Notes: generated by a model from the letters alone, not told the origin. DNA of 64,000 bases from an uncultured Tenacibaculum sp. (GCA_947498055.1 CANMJA010000001.1:62001-126000), one strand, 5' to 3'; counted from the stretch's first letter, positions 43,213 through 53,958 are shown. Numbers and translations are program-made.

Positions 43213-45465
43213 ATGCACAAAAAATTGATTTTATGCAGTCTATGGATTCTGTGGTTTCCACTATCCGTATTCGCACAAAAAAACACCGTAAAAGGTATTA
43301 TCACTGATTTAGAAACACAGGTAACAATACCAAATGTACATCTACAAACAACCACAAATATTGTAAACTCGGCTAATGAAAATGGAGAATTTTCAATTGC
43401 AGTACATAAATTTCCAGTTAAAATTATATTCTCTTTACAAGGATATATTTCTAAAACAATTACGTTAAAAAAAGCTACTAATAATTTACAAATACGTTTA
43501 GAAAAAGAAGCTACGCAACTTTCTGAAATAATAATTAATTCAAAAAACGATAAAACGTTAGGAATTCAAAAAGTTTCTAAAATCTCTTTGCAATTAAGAC
43601 CTATAAGTAGTGCACAAGATTTTTTAAAAACCGTGCCAGGTTTATTTATTGCGCAACACGCTGGTGGTGGAAAAGCAGAACAGATTTTCTTACGAGGTTT
43701 TGATAACGATCACGGTACTGACTTTGCTGTTTTAGTAGATGATATTGGCGTTAATTTAAGCTCTCATGCACACGGACAAGGATATGCTGATTTACACTTC
43801 TTAATTCCTGAAACTGTTCAAACTGCCGATTATTATAAAGGCCCGCATGAAGTTTCTTTAGGAAATTTTGCCGTTTCTGGAGCTGCTAAATTTTCTTCTA
43901 AAGATAAACTACATCGTAATTTAGTAAAACTAGAATATGGGCAATATAATTTTGCAAGAGCTTTAACTATGATTTCTTTAGTGGATAAAAATAATTTTTT
44001 AACCGAAAATCAAGAAAGCGCATATATTGCTATTGAGGGTACATTTAATAAAAGTTTTTTTGAAAGTGATCAGGATTTAAGACGTTTAAATACGTTTACA
44101 AAATATACTGTCGCATTATCTGACAACCACGAATTAAAAACCTCTATTTCTACATTTCATAGTGATTGGAATGCTTCTGGACAAATTCCGTTACGAGCTG
44201 TTGAAAGTGGACTAATTGACCGATTTGGCGCTATTGATGACCAAGAAGGTGGAGATACTAAAAGAATTCATGTAAATGCACAATTAAATTCTAGTATTTC
44301 TGAGGAAACACAACTTACAAATCAACTCTATTACGTATCTAATAAGTATAATTTGTTCTCTAACTTCTCTTTTTTTCAAAACGATCCTGTTCATGGAGAT
44401 ATGATTCATCAACAAGAAGATCGTTCTATCTATGCATATCAAGGAAATGTGGCTATTAAAGATTTATTTGAAATCCCAAATAGTACTACCACATTCGGTT
44501 GGTCTGTTCAATACAACGATAATCATATTGGGTTAAATAATACTGTTGGAAGAGCATTGAGAGAAGTGGTAAATAAGTTTGAAATTAAAGAAACAAACTA
44601 TGCCTTATTTTTAAAAGAGCGAATACAAATTACTCCAAAACTAACAGCTTTAGCTGGTATTAGAGGCGATTTTTTCGATTTTAATGTAACAGAAATATTT
44701 CCAACACCGCAACAAGGAAGTACTACTGCTTTTAGATTTAGCCCTAAACTAAGCTTATTTTATGACGCTACCGAAAACATTCAATTGTATGCAAAAGCAA
44801 GTTCAGGTTTTCATTCCAATTATAGTAATGCAGCAGTAACTAATAAAAATATAAGTCCGTTACCTAAAGCCGTTGGTTACGATATAGGAACAGAGTTTAA
44901 AATTGGAAAAAAGTTTGTAGGTAACCTCGCTGCTTTTTATTTGCAAAGTGATGCCGAATTTGTTTTTGGTTCTGACGGATTTGAGTTTGAAAACAAAGGA
45001 AGATCTAGACGAATAGGAAGTGAAGCTTCTTTTAGATACCAACCACTACCCTATTTTTGGTTAGATACTGATGTAAATTATAGCTTCGGAACCTTATTAG
45101 ATGCTCCAAAAACTGAAAATAAAATTCCATCTGCACCAAGGTTTACCTCCACAGGTGGTGCTACTTTACGTTTACAAAACGGAATAAAAGCTTCTTTACG
45201 TTATCGCTTTTTAGGAGAGCGTCCATTAATAGAAGATGAGTCTGTAATCGGGCAAGATTATTTTATTACCGACCTCGTTGTTAATTACACAACTTCGAAA
45301 TATCAAATAGGCCTTTCTGTTGAAAACCTTTTTGATAATGATTGGAGAGAAGCCGTTTTTTACGACTCTTCACAATTACAAGGAGAACCACAACCTGTAG
45401 AGGATATTCATTTTACACCAGGAACTCCTTTTTTAGCAAAATTAAATTTCACTTATTTCTTTTAA
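43213..45465 (+). CDS. btuB: TonB-dependent corrinoid receptor (BtuB-like)
   Basis: The 750-residue protein has a signal peptide (1-21, SVFAQ), a CarboxypepD_reg-like domain (about 25-95), a plug domain (about 115-220: ISSAQDFLKTVPGLFIAQHAGGGKAEQIFLRGFDNDHG), and a barrel ending FTYFF. Because it is directly behind a cobalamin riboswitch and in a cob cluster, it is most likely the outer membrane corrinoid receptor. Substrate by context, not motif. Confidence 0.88.
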   Translation: MHKKLILCSLWILWFPLSVFAQKNTVKGIITDLETQVTIPNVHLQTTTNIVNSANENGEFSIAVHKFPVKIIFSLQGYISKTITLKKATNNLQIRLEKEATQLSEIIINSKNDKTLGIQKVSKISLQLRPISSAQDFLKTVPGLFIAQHAGGGKAEQIFLRGFDNDHGTDFAVLVDDIGVNLSSHAHGQGYADLHFLIPETVQTADYYKGPHEVSLGNFAVSGAAKFSSKDKLHRNLVKLEYGQYNFARALTMISLVDKNNFLTENQESAYIAIEGTFNKSFFESDQDLRRLNTFTKYTVALSDNHELKTSISTFHSDWNASGQIPLRAVESGLIDRFGAIDDQEGGDTKRIHVNAQLNSSISEETQLTNQLYYVSNKYNLFSNFSFFQNDPVHGDMIHQQEDRSIYAYQGNVAIKDLFEIPNSTTTFGWSVQYNDNHIGLNNTVGRALREVVNKFEIKETNYALFLKERIQITPKLTALAGIRGDFFDFNVTEIFPTPQQGSTTAFRFSPKLSLFYDATENIQLYAKASSGFHSNYSNAAVTNKNISPLPKAVGYDIGTEFKIGKKFVGNLAAFYLQSDAEFVFGSDGFEFENKGRSRRIGSEASFRYQPLPYFWLDTDVNYSFGTLLDAPKTENKIPSAPRFTSTGGATLRLQNGIKASLRYRFLGERPLIEDESVIGQDYFITDLVVNYTTSKYQIGLSVENLFDNDWREAVFYDSSQLQGEPQPVEDIHFTPGTPFLAKLNFTYFF

Positions 45466-45468
45466 ATT

Positions 45469-46299
45469 ATGGGAAAAGACATATCAAAAGTAACTACGAC
45501 CTTTCAATTTTGTGATGGTGGTTCGTGTAAAAAAGCAAAAAGTGAATTAGCTGTTAGAGAAGCTAGAGCCTATTTACGTAACGAAAACTTGTGGGACACC
45601 ACGCATACCATACGTACACGTTGTAATGGTAGATGTGAAGATGCTCCTACTTGGATTGTACAACCTGGTAATTTTTGGTACAAAAACTTAACTCCAGAAA
45701 AAGCAGTAGAAATTGTAAAATCGCACGTAGACACCCAACAACCTGTAAACGAGTATCTATTATATAAAGAAGGAGACACACGATTACATACTGAAAATGA
45801 AAAAACAGTAGCACCCATTGTTTTTAAACCTAAAAAAGATGTAGAGTTTGGGGAAGTATTAATAGCAAGGGCTTATGCTTCTGACCAATATCTTTATCCA
45901 GTTTTTCAAAAACTATTTAAAACAGAAAACGCTTTAGTTATTTTTTATAAGGAAGAGAAATATGCAATACAAAATATGCACTCTGTAGATTATTCTGATC
46001 TTATAGAAATGGAAGTAACAGGAAGTGAAATCCATTTTAAATTAACCATTGGTGCCATTACTAAAGCAATGGAAAAAGAATTAGACAGCACTATTTTAGA
46101 CAGAAAAGTAAGTGTTTCTGAGGTTATTTGGCTTGAAAACAATGAAGAATACAATGGAGCTATTCGTTTAAAGAATAAAAAAGGAAAACATGTAATCACT
46201 CTTTATATTCGTAAAGAAAATACCGATCTTTGGAAGTATATTTTAGAGATTTATTTAAAAATGGATAGTACAAATCCGAGAATTTTGCATGATGCATAA
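45469..46299 (+). CDS. Thioredoxin-like [2Fe-2S] ferredoxin-domain protein
   Basis: The 276-residue protein has an N-terminal [2Fe-2S] thioredoxin-like domain with FCDGGSCKKAK (C-x4-C) and RTRCNGRCEDAP (C-x3-C), then a second domain (about 125-275) resembling no family I know, beta-rich with DVEFGEVLIARAYASDQYL. In B12 operons such proteins are thought to supply electrons for cobalt reduction or ring steps; inference. It is 3 bases from the receptor gene. Confidence 0.75.
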   Translation: MGKDISKVTTTFQFCDGGSCKKAKSELAVREARAYLRNENLWDTTHTIRTRCNGRCEDAPTWIVQPGNFWYKNLTPEKAVEIVKSHVDTQQPVNEYLLYKEGDTRLHTENEKTVAPIVFKPKKDVEFGEVLIARAYASDQYLYPVFQKLFKTENALVIFYKEEKYAIQNMHSVDYSDLIEMEVTGSEIHFKLTIGAITKAMEKELDSTILDRKVSVSEVIWLENNEEYNGAIRLKNKKGKHVITLYIRKENTDLWKYILEIYLKMDSTNPRILHDA

Positions 46300-47104
46300 A
46301 CAAATAAGCATAGTAGGTTCTGGCTGGTTAGGATTACCACTAGCTAAAAACCTACAAACCAAAGGATATCGTATAAAAAGTTCTACTACTTCTAAAGATA
46401 AAATTACATTATTAGAAGCAGAAGGTCTTATACCTTATTGCTTTACATTAGGAACAGAAAACACTATTATTCCTGATTTTTTGAAAGATAGCGATATTCT
46501 CATCATTAATTTTCCGCCAAAAAGGAAAATTGAAGCTATCGAAAAGGTATATCCGCAACAAGTGCAACAACTTTTACAACATATAAACGACACCCAAAAA
46601 GTATTATTTATCAGTTCTACGTCCGTATATCAAAACACTAACGGAATAGTAGAAGAAACTTTAGTAAATATTCCTGAAAAAGCTTCTGGTAAAGCCGTAT
46701 TGGCTGTCGAAAATATGCTTCGAAAACAATTAAAAGATAGACTTACCATCTTACGTTTTTCTGGATTAATTGGATACGACAGATTACCTGGTCGTTTTTT
46801 AGCTGCTAAAAAAAAACTTTCCAATGGTAATACTCCTATTAATGTTATTCATAGAGATGATTGTATTGGTTTAATTAACGCTATTATAGAACAAAACTGT
46901 TGGGGACAAATTATAAATGGTTGTGCAGAGGAACATCCGCTTAGAAGTGTTTTTTATACCTTAGCTGCAGAAAATATTGGGTTAACTCCTCCTACTTTTA
47001 TAGAAAATGAGAAGTCGCCAGTATTTAAAATTATTAGTAATAAAAAGAGTAAAGAAATCTTAAAATATTCCTATAAACATCCAGATCCATTAAAACTAAT
47101 ATAA
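46289..47104 (+). CDS. NAD(P)-binding SDR/epimerase-like protein
   Basis: The 271-residue protein has ISIVGSGWLGLPLAKNLQTKGY (GxGxxG Rossmann), LIINFPPKRK, FISSTSVYQNTNGIVEE (SDR-like YxxxK absent in exact form) and a C-terminal domain. The YeeZ-like extended SDR family fits best. It overlaps the ferredoxin gene start and stop (ATGATGCATAA), so coupled. A role in corrinoid metabolism is only inferred from context. Confidence 0.78.
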   Translation: MMHKQISIVGSGWLGLPLAKNLQTKGYRIKSSTTSKDKITLLEAEGLIPYCFTLGTENTIIPDFLKDSDILIINFPPKRKIEAIEKVYPQQVQQLLQHINDTQKVLFISSTSVYQNTNGIVEETLVNIPEKASGKAVLAVENMLRKQLKDRLTILRFSGLIGYDRLPGRFLAAKKKLSNGNTPINVIHRDDCIGLINAIIEQNCWGQIINGCAEEHPLRSVFYTLAAENIGLTPPTFIENEKSPVFKIISNKKSKEILKYSYKHPDPLKLI

Positions 47105-47109
47105 CAAAC

Positions 47110-47838
47110 ATGTATCATCCTATAGCTATTATTGGTGCGGGTCCTGGAGATCCTGATTTATTAACTGTAAAAGCACATAAATTAATTGTAGCTGCCGAGG
47201 TTGTTTTACATGATAATTTAGTTTCTGAAGCAATTCTTTCTTTAAATACTACGGGCGAAAAAATTTATGTAGGTCGTAAATTTGGAGATACCGACAACCA
47301 AATGGATAGGCAACAACGAATTAATCATTTATTATATGATAATTATTTACAAGGTAAAAAAGTAGTTCGTTTAAAGTCTGGTGATCCTTATATTTATGGG
47401 AGAGCAGCAGAAGAAGCTCGCTTTTTAACTGCTAAAAACGCAGAATTCTATGTAGTCCCTGGAATTTCTGCTGCTATAGCTGCTGCAAATATTTGTAATA
47501 TTCCTATTACAGAGCGTAATCAGTCGAACGCCATGCTAATTTGTACAGCACATACTGCCGATTACTCGTTTGAACAATTAAACGGAATTGCACACATGCT
47601 AAAAGCAGGAAACACTATTTCTATTTATATGGGATTAAAAAGTTTGCATAAAATTGTTCCTAAATTAATAGAAGTTTGTAACGATACAACAATTCCTGTA
47701 AATGCCATTTCTAATGTTTCAAGAGAACAACAAACAATAGTTACTGGAAACTTAGGAAATATAGAAAACAAAGTAACGCAAGCCAATTTACAGATGCCAG
47801 TAGTATTTATTATTGGCGCTACTCCAATACAAAACTAA
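47110..47838 (+). CDS. cobA: Uroporphyrinogen-III C-methyltransferase
   Basis: The 242-residue SAM-dependent enzyme begins IGAGPGDPDLLTVKAHKLI and has VRLKSGDPYIYGRAAEEA and VPGISAAIAAANI. It methylates uroporphyrinogen III at C-2 and C-7 to precorrin-2, the branch point of siroheme and B12. No CysG dehydrogenase domain is fused. Confidence 0.95.
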   Translation: MYHPIAIIGAGPGDPDLLTVKAHKLIVAAEVVLHDNLVSEAILSLNTTGEKIYVGRKFGDTDNQMDRQQRINHLLYDNYLQGKKVVRLKSGDPYIYGRAAEEARFLTAKNAEFYVVPGISAAIAAANICNIPITERNQSNAMLICTAHTADYSFEQLNGIAHMLKAGNTISIYMGLKSLHKIVPKLIEVCNDTTIPVNAISNVSREQQTIVTGNLGNIENKVTQANLQMPVVFIIGATPIQN

Positions 47839-47851
47839 AAACGAAGAACAA

Positions 47852-48790
47852 ATGAAAGAAGGAATCTTATTATGTGGTCATGGTACACGAAGAGAAGCAG
47901 GTGTAAAATCGTTTAAACGATTGGTGAGTATTTTAAAAGAACGTTATGAGGGTGCTTATGAAGTAGATTATGGCTTTTTAGAATTTAATCATCCTACTTA
48001 CGAAGCTGCTGTAGAACGTATGTATTTAAATGGGGTTCGCAAAATTTATGCTTTACCTGTTATTTTATTTGCTGGTTCGCATGCAAAAAATGATATTCCG
48101 TATGAGTTAAACACCTTACAAAGTCACCATGATGATTTAACCATTTCTATGGGAAAACATATTGGTGTGAGTTCTTTTTTGTTAGATTTATCTTTAAAAC
48201 GTATTGAAGAAACGGAAAAAAACCTACCAGAAGTAGCTAGAAGAGATACTTGTTTAGTAGTAGTTGGTAGAGGTACTACCGACCCAGATGCGAATAGCGA
48301 TGTTGCCAAATTAACCAGTATGCTTTGGGACGGAATGGGATTTGGTTTTGCAACTACAGTATATAGCGGAACTGCGTATCCGAAAATTGATGAAGGTTTA
48401 CAAATTGTTGAAAAATTAGGATTTAAAAGAACCATTGTAATTCCGTTTTTCTTTTTTACGGGCGTACTTTTAGAACGTGTTTACAAGCATGTTTCTGAAA
48501 TGAATACACAATCTAAAAATGAATATGTATATACCGATCCGTTTGGTGCAGATGAATTGATTTTACAAGCGTTTGATGAGCGTTTACATGAGGCCAAAAA
48601 TGGTATTGCTAACATGAATTGTCAGCTTTGTAAATACCGAAAACAAGTAATTGGTTTTGAACAAGACCAAGGAAAAGAACAAATGGGTCATCACTTAAAT
48701 GTAAAAGGTATTTTGTTTGAAGAGGATGAAAAGCCTACTGATAAACAAAATAGTTTCGGTAGTAAAATTAAGAAGATGTTGGGGATATAA
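47852..48790 (+). CDS. cbiX: Sirohydrochlorin cobaltochelatase CbiX, long form
   Basis: From ATG at 47852 the product has 312 residues: two chelatase half-domains (LLCGHGTRREAGVKSFKRLV; later VVVGRGTTDPDANSDVAKL) and a C-terminal tail with MNCQLCKYR and a His near the end, typical of the long CbiX form with a CxxC motif. It inserts Co2+ early in the pathway. A TTG start at 47813 is in frame but overlaps cobA; ATG at 47852 is preferred. Confidence 0.9.
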   Translation: MKEGILLCGHGTRREAGVKSFKRLVSILKERYEGAYEVDYGFLEFNHPTYEAAVERMYLNGVRKIYALPVILFAGSHAKNDIPYELNTLQSHHDDLTISMGKHIGVSSFLLDLSLKRIEETEKNLPEVARRDTCLVVVGRGTTDPDANSDVAKLTSMLWDGMGFGFATTVYSGTAYPKIDEGLQIVEKLGFKRTIVIPFFFFTGVLLERVYKHVSEMNTQSKNEYVYTDPFGADELILQAFDERLHEAKNGIANMNCQLCKYRKQVIGFEQDQGKEQMGHHLNVKGILFEEDEKPTDKQNSFGSKIKKMLGI

Positions 48791-48874
48791 TCTCAGAGTT
48801 ATAGTAGTTTAAATTAATTTTTAATACGTTTATATTTTGCAACTTGTTTAAATTTTCCTTTTAAAGGCTTTTAA

Positions 48875-49843
48875 TTATTCCTTTAATAGTGAAAAAGGCA
48901 CTTTATATGTTACTTCCATTTTGCGAATTTTAGCGAATGGGGCATTTATATCGTCTTCAACTGTCCATTTATGATGTGTTACTGCCTGTAACTTATTCCC
49001 ATCAGGAGACTTTCCTCTCCATACGAAATCTACATCCATTACATAAAGATTTTCCTCTAGCTTTTTTATTTCTAAATTTTCAGGAAAATGATTTGTCTCA
49101 CTTACTGCAGAAGCAGCGTAGGTAACCCATTTTTCAAATTGATCGATACTAGTTACAACATTATCTTTTGAAAAATGTAATTCAAAATTATTCGCAAGTA
49201 ATTTTTTAAATGGTTCTGCATTTCCATCCATTTGTTCTATATTGAATAACCAATAGTGCATTAAAGCAGAAAGCCTATTTTTAGGATAAGTGTCTGAGAA
49301 CGAACTAAACTCTTTTTTTTCTATAGGATTGATAGTTATTTGATCGAATTTTGGTGGAACTTTGCCATTAAATTCAGTCGATAATAAATCATAACCAATT
49401 TCCATTTGCGAATTGGTATTATCAGGACGGATAGTTTGGAATAATATTTTTGCTGTTGCTTTTATTTTCCCTTCTGAATTATCCATTTTTATGGAGATTA
49501 AATCATGTGCGTTTTTTGTTCCTTTGTACATAGGTAAAATATTTTTATATTCTTTTTTACCTGTTACTGCTTTTCCCATTGAATTAATTACAATGCTATC
49601 ACTTAATATTTCTAATTGATTTGAAATTCTATCTTCATTCATTTCTCTTTCATAAAAAGAATACCATCTATATAATTGTGTTTTTATAGCATGAATGGGC
49701 TTAGTTGCTACTGTATAATCCATATTAGGAGTCGTTTTTAAATTTTCTTCGGTTTTGGTGTTTTTTGAATTTACCTCTTTTTTAGGTTGTTGTTTACAGC
49801 ACAAAAAGGAAAAGATAAAAATTATATAATATATATTTTTCAT
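48875..49843 (-). CDS. Lipoprotein with SnoaL/NTF2-like domains
   Basis: The 322-residue protein has a lipoprotein-type N-terminus (YYIIFIFSFLCCKQQ) and two similar halves, each about 130 residues, with helices and beta strands such as TVATKPIHAIKTQLYRWYSFYEREM and FDSYPKN...LMHYWLFNIEQMDGNAEPFKKLLANNF. Pattern suits NTF2-like domains. Function unknown. Isolated between cbiX and cobN; convergent with cbiX. Confidence 0.7.
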   Translation of the reverse strand: MKNIYYIIFIFSFLCCKQQPKKEVNSKNTKTEENLKTTPNMDYTVATKPIHAIKTQLYRWYSFYEREMNEDRISNQLEILSDSIVINSMGKAVTGKKEYKNILPMYKGTKNAHDLISIKMDNSEGKIKATAKILFQTIRPDNTNSQMEIGYDLLSTEFNGKVPPKFDQITINPIEKKEFSSFSDTYPKNRLSALMHYWLFNIEQMDGNAEPFKKLLANNFELHFSKDNVVTSIDQFEKWVTYAASAVSETNHFPENLEIKKLEENLYVMDVDFVWRGKSPDGNKLQAVTHHKWTVEDDINAPFAKIRKMEVTYKVPFSLLKE

Positions 49844-50211
49844 GAACTCTATACGATATCTAGGAGAAACATAGGACAGAAAATAAGCTCTACACTTCGG
49901 TTTATTTTTAGATAAATATAATAAACGTTTTACTTTTATTTTTCGATTAAATGTTAAACTTTATATTTAGCGAACTTTATAAAAAGACACAGAACTTTTG
50001 AAATGTCTTATGTTTTTTACATTATTATAAGCCGTTTTTAACTATCAGAATTGTTTTGGTTTAGTATTTCTACTTGATTTTCTGTTATCTCAATAATGTA
50101 TACAATGATTTTTTTACAATGGTTTACAACTTGTTAACACCAGTTACCTAGCCACTAAATAGCTATTTTTCAACACACTACAATAATTCTTGTAATTTTC
50201 TTACCAAAATA
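49844..50211. other. Intergenic, nothing recognised
   Basis: The 368 bases between the lipoprotein gene start and the end of cobN are AT-rich and hold no credible ORF, RNA or strong hairpin that I can see. It probably contains the promoter of the lipoprotein gene. Confidence 0.6.
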
Positions 50212-53200
50212 TTACTCTACAATCCCTTCTCCTTCCATAAACAAATCTTCCAATTGTTGCTTTATTTCATCAGACGGATTTTCCCACATACCACGTTGTA
50301 TCGCTTCTAACAAACGTTCGCTCATATCTTTTAAAGCCCACGGGTTATGTTCTTTTATAAACGCTTTATTTTCTTCATTTAATAAATAACTTTCCGTAAT
50401 TCCTTCGTACATAAAATCGTCTACCAAATTAGTGGTTGCATCATACGCGAACAAATAATCTAAAGTAGCAGACATTTCAAAAGCTCCTTTGTATCCGTGA
50501 CGTTGCACACCTGCAATCCATTTCGGATTAATAACTCTTGAACGATACACTTTTAACAATTCTTCTTTTAATGTTTTTACCTTCGGAGTTTCTGGCCGTG
50601 AATGATCTCCAAAATAAATCTCAGGATCGTTCTCACTCACTGTTTTTACTGCATTAGCCAATCCACCTTGAAACTGATAATAATCATCACTATCTAAAAT
50701 ATCGTGCTCTCTATTATCTTGATTCTGCATAACAATTTGCATCGCTTTCAAACGATTTTGAAACGATTCATGTGCAGAAACGCCTTGTTTAGAATTTCCG
50801 TAGGCATAGCCACTCCAATTAATATAGACTTTGGCTAAATCTTCTTGCGTATTCCAATTTTTCTCGTCAATTACTCCCTGCAAACCTGCTCCATAAGAAC
50901 CTGGTTTCGATCCGTATACTCTATACAAAGCACGTTGCTTGCTTTCTTCTTCTGGTAAACCTTGCTGTTGCCAATCTTTCGATTCTTCTAAAAATCGTTT
51001 ACGAATAGGATTGTCTTCTAAAGGTTCCTCTAAAGAAGCTACTTTTTGTACGGCTGCATTAAAGAAGTTAATAACATCTGGAAAAGCATCTCTAAAAAAA
51101 CCAGAAATACGAAGAGTAACATCAATACGTGGACGCCCCAATTTTACAATCGGAATTACTTCAAAATCGCTTACTCTTCTGTTTAAACTCTTCCAAACTG
51201 GACGAACGCCCATTAATGCTAAAGCTTGTGCAATATCATCTCCTCCTGTTCGCATGGTTGCTGTTCCCCAAACAGAGATACCTATAGTTTCAGGATACTC
51301 TCCGTGCTCTTGTAGATAACGTTCTATAATTAATTGTGTACTTTTTTCTCCTAAGCGATAGGCAGTTTCGGTAGGAATGGTACGTACATCTACAGAATAA
51401 AAATTTCTTCCCGTTGGTAGTAAATCAATTCTACCTCGTGTTGGCGCACCTGAAGGACCAGATGGCACATACTTTCCGTTTAATCCTTCTACTAAATAAT
51501 GTATTTCATCCGTAGTATTTTCTACAGCTACTAATGTTTTTTCTTTTGCTATTATTAATACTTTATTCAATTCTGGATACGCATCGTTTAGTTTATGGGT
51601 ATCTAAATATTGAAGCAACTGTGTTTTACTAATTTCTTCTAAGGTTGCAATAACCTGACCTACCGTATGATGTTTTTTATCATGGATCACCATTTCCATC
51701 TTTTCAGAAAAATCTAACAACAAAATATTCCCTTCAATACCCAAATCATTGGCTAGAGCTTGTGTTATTCCTTTGGTTTGAAAAGTCCCTGAACGATGTA
51801 ATGCGACTAGTAAATCTATTAATTGTTCTTCTACAGGTGCTTTTCCGAAAATATGTAAACCATCTCGAATTTGTGCTTCTTTTAATTCACACAAATATCC
51901 ATCTAGTTTTACTAATAATTCATCTACATCATCTGAATTTATTCCTAAATCAACATTTAATTGTGCTTCTTTTACTAAAGCTGCCATTTCTTTTTCTAAA
52001 ACTCTGGCTCTTTTTATATCTAAGGTCGATGCTTCGTAATATTCATCTACTAAATGTTCTAATTTTAATAAGGTTCCGTAATTTTCCGCTCTTGTCATTG
52101 GCGGAATCAAATGATCGATAATTACCGCTTGCGTTCTTCTTTTTGCTTGCGTTCCTTCTCCCGGATCGTTAATAATAAACGGATAAAAGTGTGGCAAAGC
52201 ACCAAATACTGCTGCTGGGAAACAAGAACTATCATCTAAAGACACACTTTTTCCTGGTAACCATTCTAAATTTCCGTGTTTTCCTAAATGAATTGCAGCA
52301 TCAGCTTCATAAGTATCTTGTAACCAAAAATAATATGCCAAATATTGATACGTTGGTGGTAAATCTGGTGAGTGATAAATAGCTTGCGGATCTTGATTAT
52401 AGCCTCTAGAGGGCTGAATGCTGATAAATATATTTCCTAACACAAAACCTGGAACAATAAATGAATCTCCTGTAAAAAAAGGGTCTTCTTCTGGGCTTCC
52501 CCATTGTTCTGTGATTTTATCTTTTAATTCTTGAGATACATTATGAAAACATTTTTCAAAATCGGTAACCGCATACGTTATAGCATGTGGCCTTGTTTCT
52601 GTAGTTACCGTGTCATTAGTTGTCAATTGTGTTAACCAATGCATTAATTCTGTGCCACTTTTAGGCAGTTTATTCCCTAAAGTATATCCTTGTTTTTTTA
52701 ATGCATCTAATAAGATGATACAACTTTCTGGAGTATCTAAACCAACTCCGTTAGCTAAACGACTGTCTTTATTCGGGTAGTTTGGTAAAATAACAGCTAC
52801 TTTTTTCTCTTCATTTTTTTGCTGTTGCAAGTTTACCCAATTTTTAGCCAGTTGCGCCATAAAATCGCAAGCAGGTTTGTAGGCTTCGTATTTTATAATA
52901 GAACTATCTGTTAACGGGTCTTTTGCTATTTCTTTTTTAAAAGAAACTGCTCGTCCAATAATTCTACCATCTATTTCTGGCAAAGCAATATTCATTGCGA
53001 TATCTGTTGGCGGTAATCCAAAAAGCCCTTCTTTCCAAGTATCTTTATTACTGGTAGAAAAGATGGTTTGTAATACGGGAACATTTAGGTTTTCAAAAAT
53101 AAAATTGGCATTTTCATCCATTGATTTTACCGTAAAACCTGTAGTATTTAAAATAACGTCTACATTTCGTTGTCCGTTATTTGTCATCATTTTTTCAATG

Positions 53201-53958
53201 GTAACCAATACTTGTTGGTCTCTTAAATTATGAGCGAAAAGAACAATGGGATTAAAATTTTGTTTTTCTAAAGAACTACTTAATTCATAAATCGGATCTA
53301 AATTATCTGCCAAATAATGTGCTCTATAGGCTATTATAAAAGCATTTGACTTTTTAGAATCTATATATTTATCTAGTGTTGAATTCGTTACAATTCCTTG
53401 CGCTACGGTATAAAAAAATAAATTTTCAAATGATTTAGGAACTACTTCTTCTACATTTAATTGGAAGTAATTCTTATGGATATATTTTAATAAGGAAATC
53501 GAATTTTCTTTTCCTCCTTCTTGTAAATATTGTCTGCATTGATGTACTATTTCTATAGATTCTGAAGAGCGTTTCATTAACTCATAATCGGGCTCGTGTG
53601 CAGGAATAAATACTAATTTACAGTCTGTTTTTTCTTGTAATTCTAATAAAGTTTCTACTAAATATTGATAATAACTCATTCCGCCTAGTAAGCTACAAAC
53701 AATCACTTTTGCTTTTTCTAAAACATCTTCTGCATAGGTATCTATTGTTAATTCTTGTTTTAGATATACCAAATTCGTCATTCGTAAACTTGGAACGTCT
53801 TTATTTTGTTCATGAAGCGATTTATAAGCTTCATTCATTGTGTGAATTTCTGTATCACTAGCACTTAAAAAAACGATATCTCCAGGTTTTTGTTCTATAT
53901 AAAAAACACCATCGTCATCAGGATTCCATCCTCCAGGTATTGTAGCTATTAAATGCAT
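50212..53958 (-). CDS. cobN: Cobaltochelatase subunit CobN
   Basis: The 1248-residue protein is the large substrate-binding subunit of late (aerobic-type) cobalt chelatase. It shows IAYRAHYLADNLDPIYELSSSL, CIILLDALKKQGY, and the highly conserved GLPPTDIAMNIALPEIDGRI, HLGKHGNLEWLPGKSV and GKNW-like core blocks, plus the C-terminal SAHESFQNRLKAMQIVMQNQDNREHDILDSDDYYQFQGG. It converts hydrogenobyrinate diamide to cob(II)yrinate with the AAA-VWA partner encoded nearby. Magnesium chelatase H is unlikely in this context. Confidence 0.92.
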   Translation of the reverse strand: MHLIATIPGGWNPDDDGVFYIEQKPGDIVFLSASDTEIHTMNEAYKSLHEQNKDVPSLRMTNLVYLKQELTIDTYAEDVLEKAKVIVCSLLGGMSYYQYLVETLLELQEKTDCKLVFIPAHEPDYELMKRSSESIEIVHQCRQYLQEGGKENSISLLKYIHKNYFQLNVEEVVPKSFENLFFYTVAQGIVTNSTLDKYIDSKKSNAFIIAYRAHYLADNLDPIYELSSSLEKQNFNPIVLFAHNLRDQQVLVTIEKMMTNNGQRNVDVILNTTGFTVKSMDENANFIFENLNVPVLQTIFSTSNKDTWKEGLFGLPPTDIAMNIALPEIDGRIIGRAVSFKKEIAKDPLTDSSIIKYEAYKPACDFMAQLAKNWVNLQQQKNEEKKVAVILPNYPNKDSRLANGVGLDTPESCIILLDALKKQGYTLGNKLPKSGTELMHWLTQLTTNDTVTTETRPHAITYAVTDFEKCFHNVSQELKDKITEQWGSPEEDPFFTGDSFIVPGFVLGNIFISIQPSRGYNQDPQAIYHSPDLPPTYQYLAYYFWLQDTYEADAAIHLGKHGNLEWLPGKSVSLDDSSCFPAAVFGALPHFYPFIINDPGEGTQAKRRTQAVIIDHLIPPMTRAENYGTLLKLEHLVDEYYEASTLDIKRARVLEKEMAALVKEAQLNVDLGINSDDVDELLVKLDGYLCELKEAQIRDGLHIFGKAPVEEQLIDLLVALHRSGTFQTKGITQALANDLGIEGNILLLDFSEKMEMVIHDKKHHTVGQVIATLEEISKTQLLQYLDTHKLNDAYPELNKVLIIAKEKTLVAVENTTDEIHYLVEGLNGKYVPSGPSGAPTRGRIDLLPTGRNFYSVDVRTIPTETAYRLGEKSTQLIIERYLQEHGEYPETIGISVWGTATMRTGGDDIAQALALMGVRPVWKSLNRRVSDFEVIPIVKLGRPRIDVTLRISGFFRDAFPDVINFFNAAVQKVASLEEPLEDNPIRKRFLEESKDWQQQGLPEEESKQRALYRVYGSKPGSYGAGLQGVIDEKNWNTQEDLAKVYINWSGYAYGNSKQGVSAHESFQNRLKAMQIVMQNQDNREHDILDSDDYYQFQGGLANAVKTVSENDPEIYFGDHSRPETPKVKTLKEELLKVYRSRVINPKWIAGVQRHGYKGAFEMSATLDYLFAYDATTNLVDDFMYEGITESYLLNEENKAFIKEHNPWALKDMSERLLEAIQRGMWENPSDEIKQQLEDLFMEGEGIVE

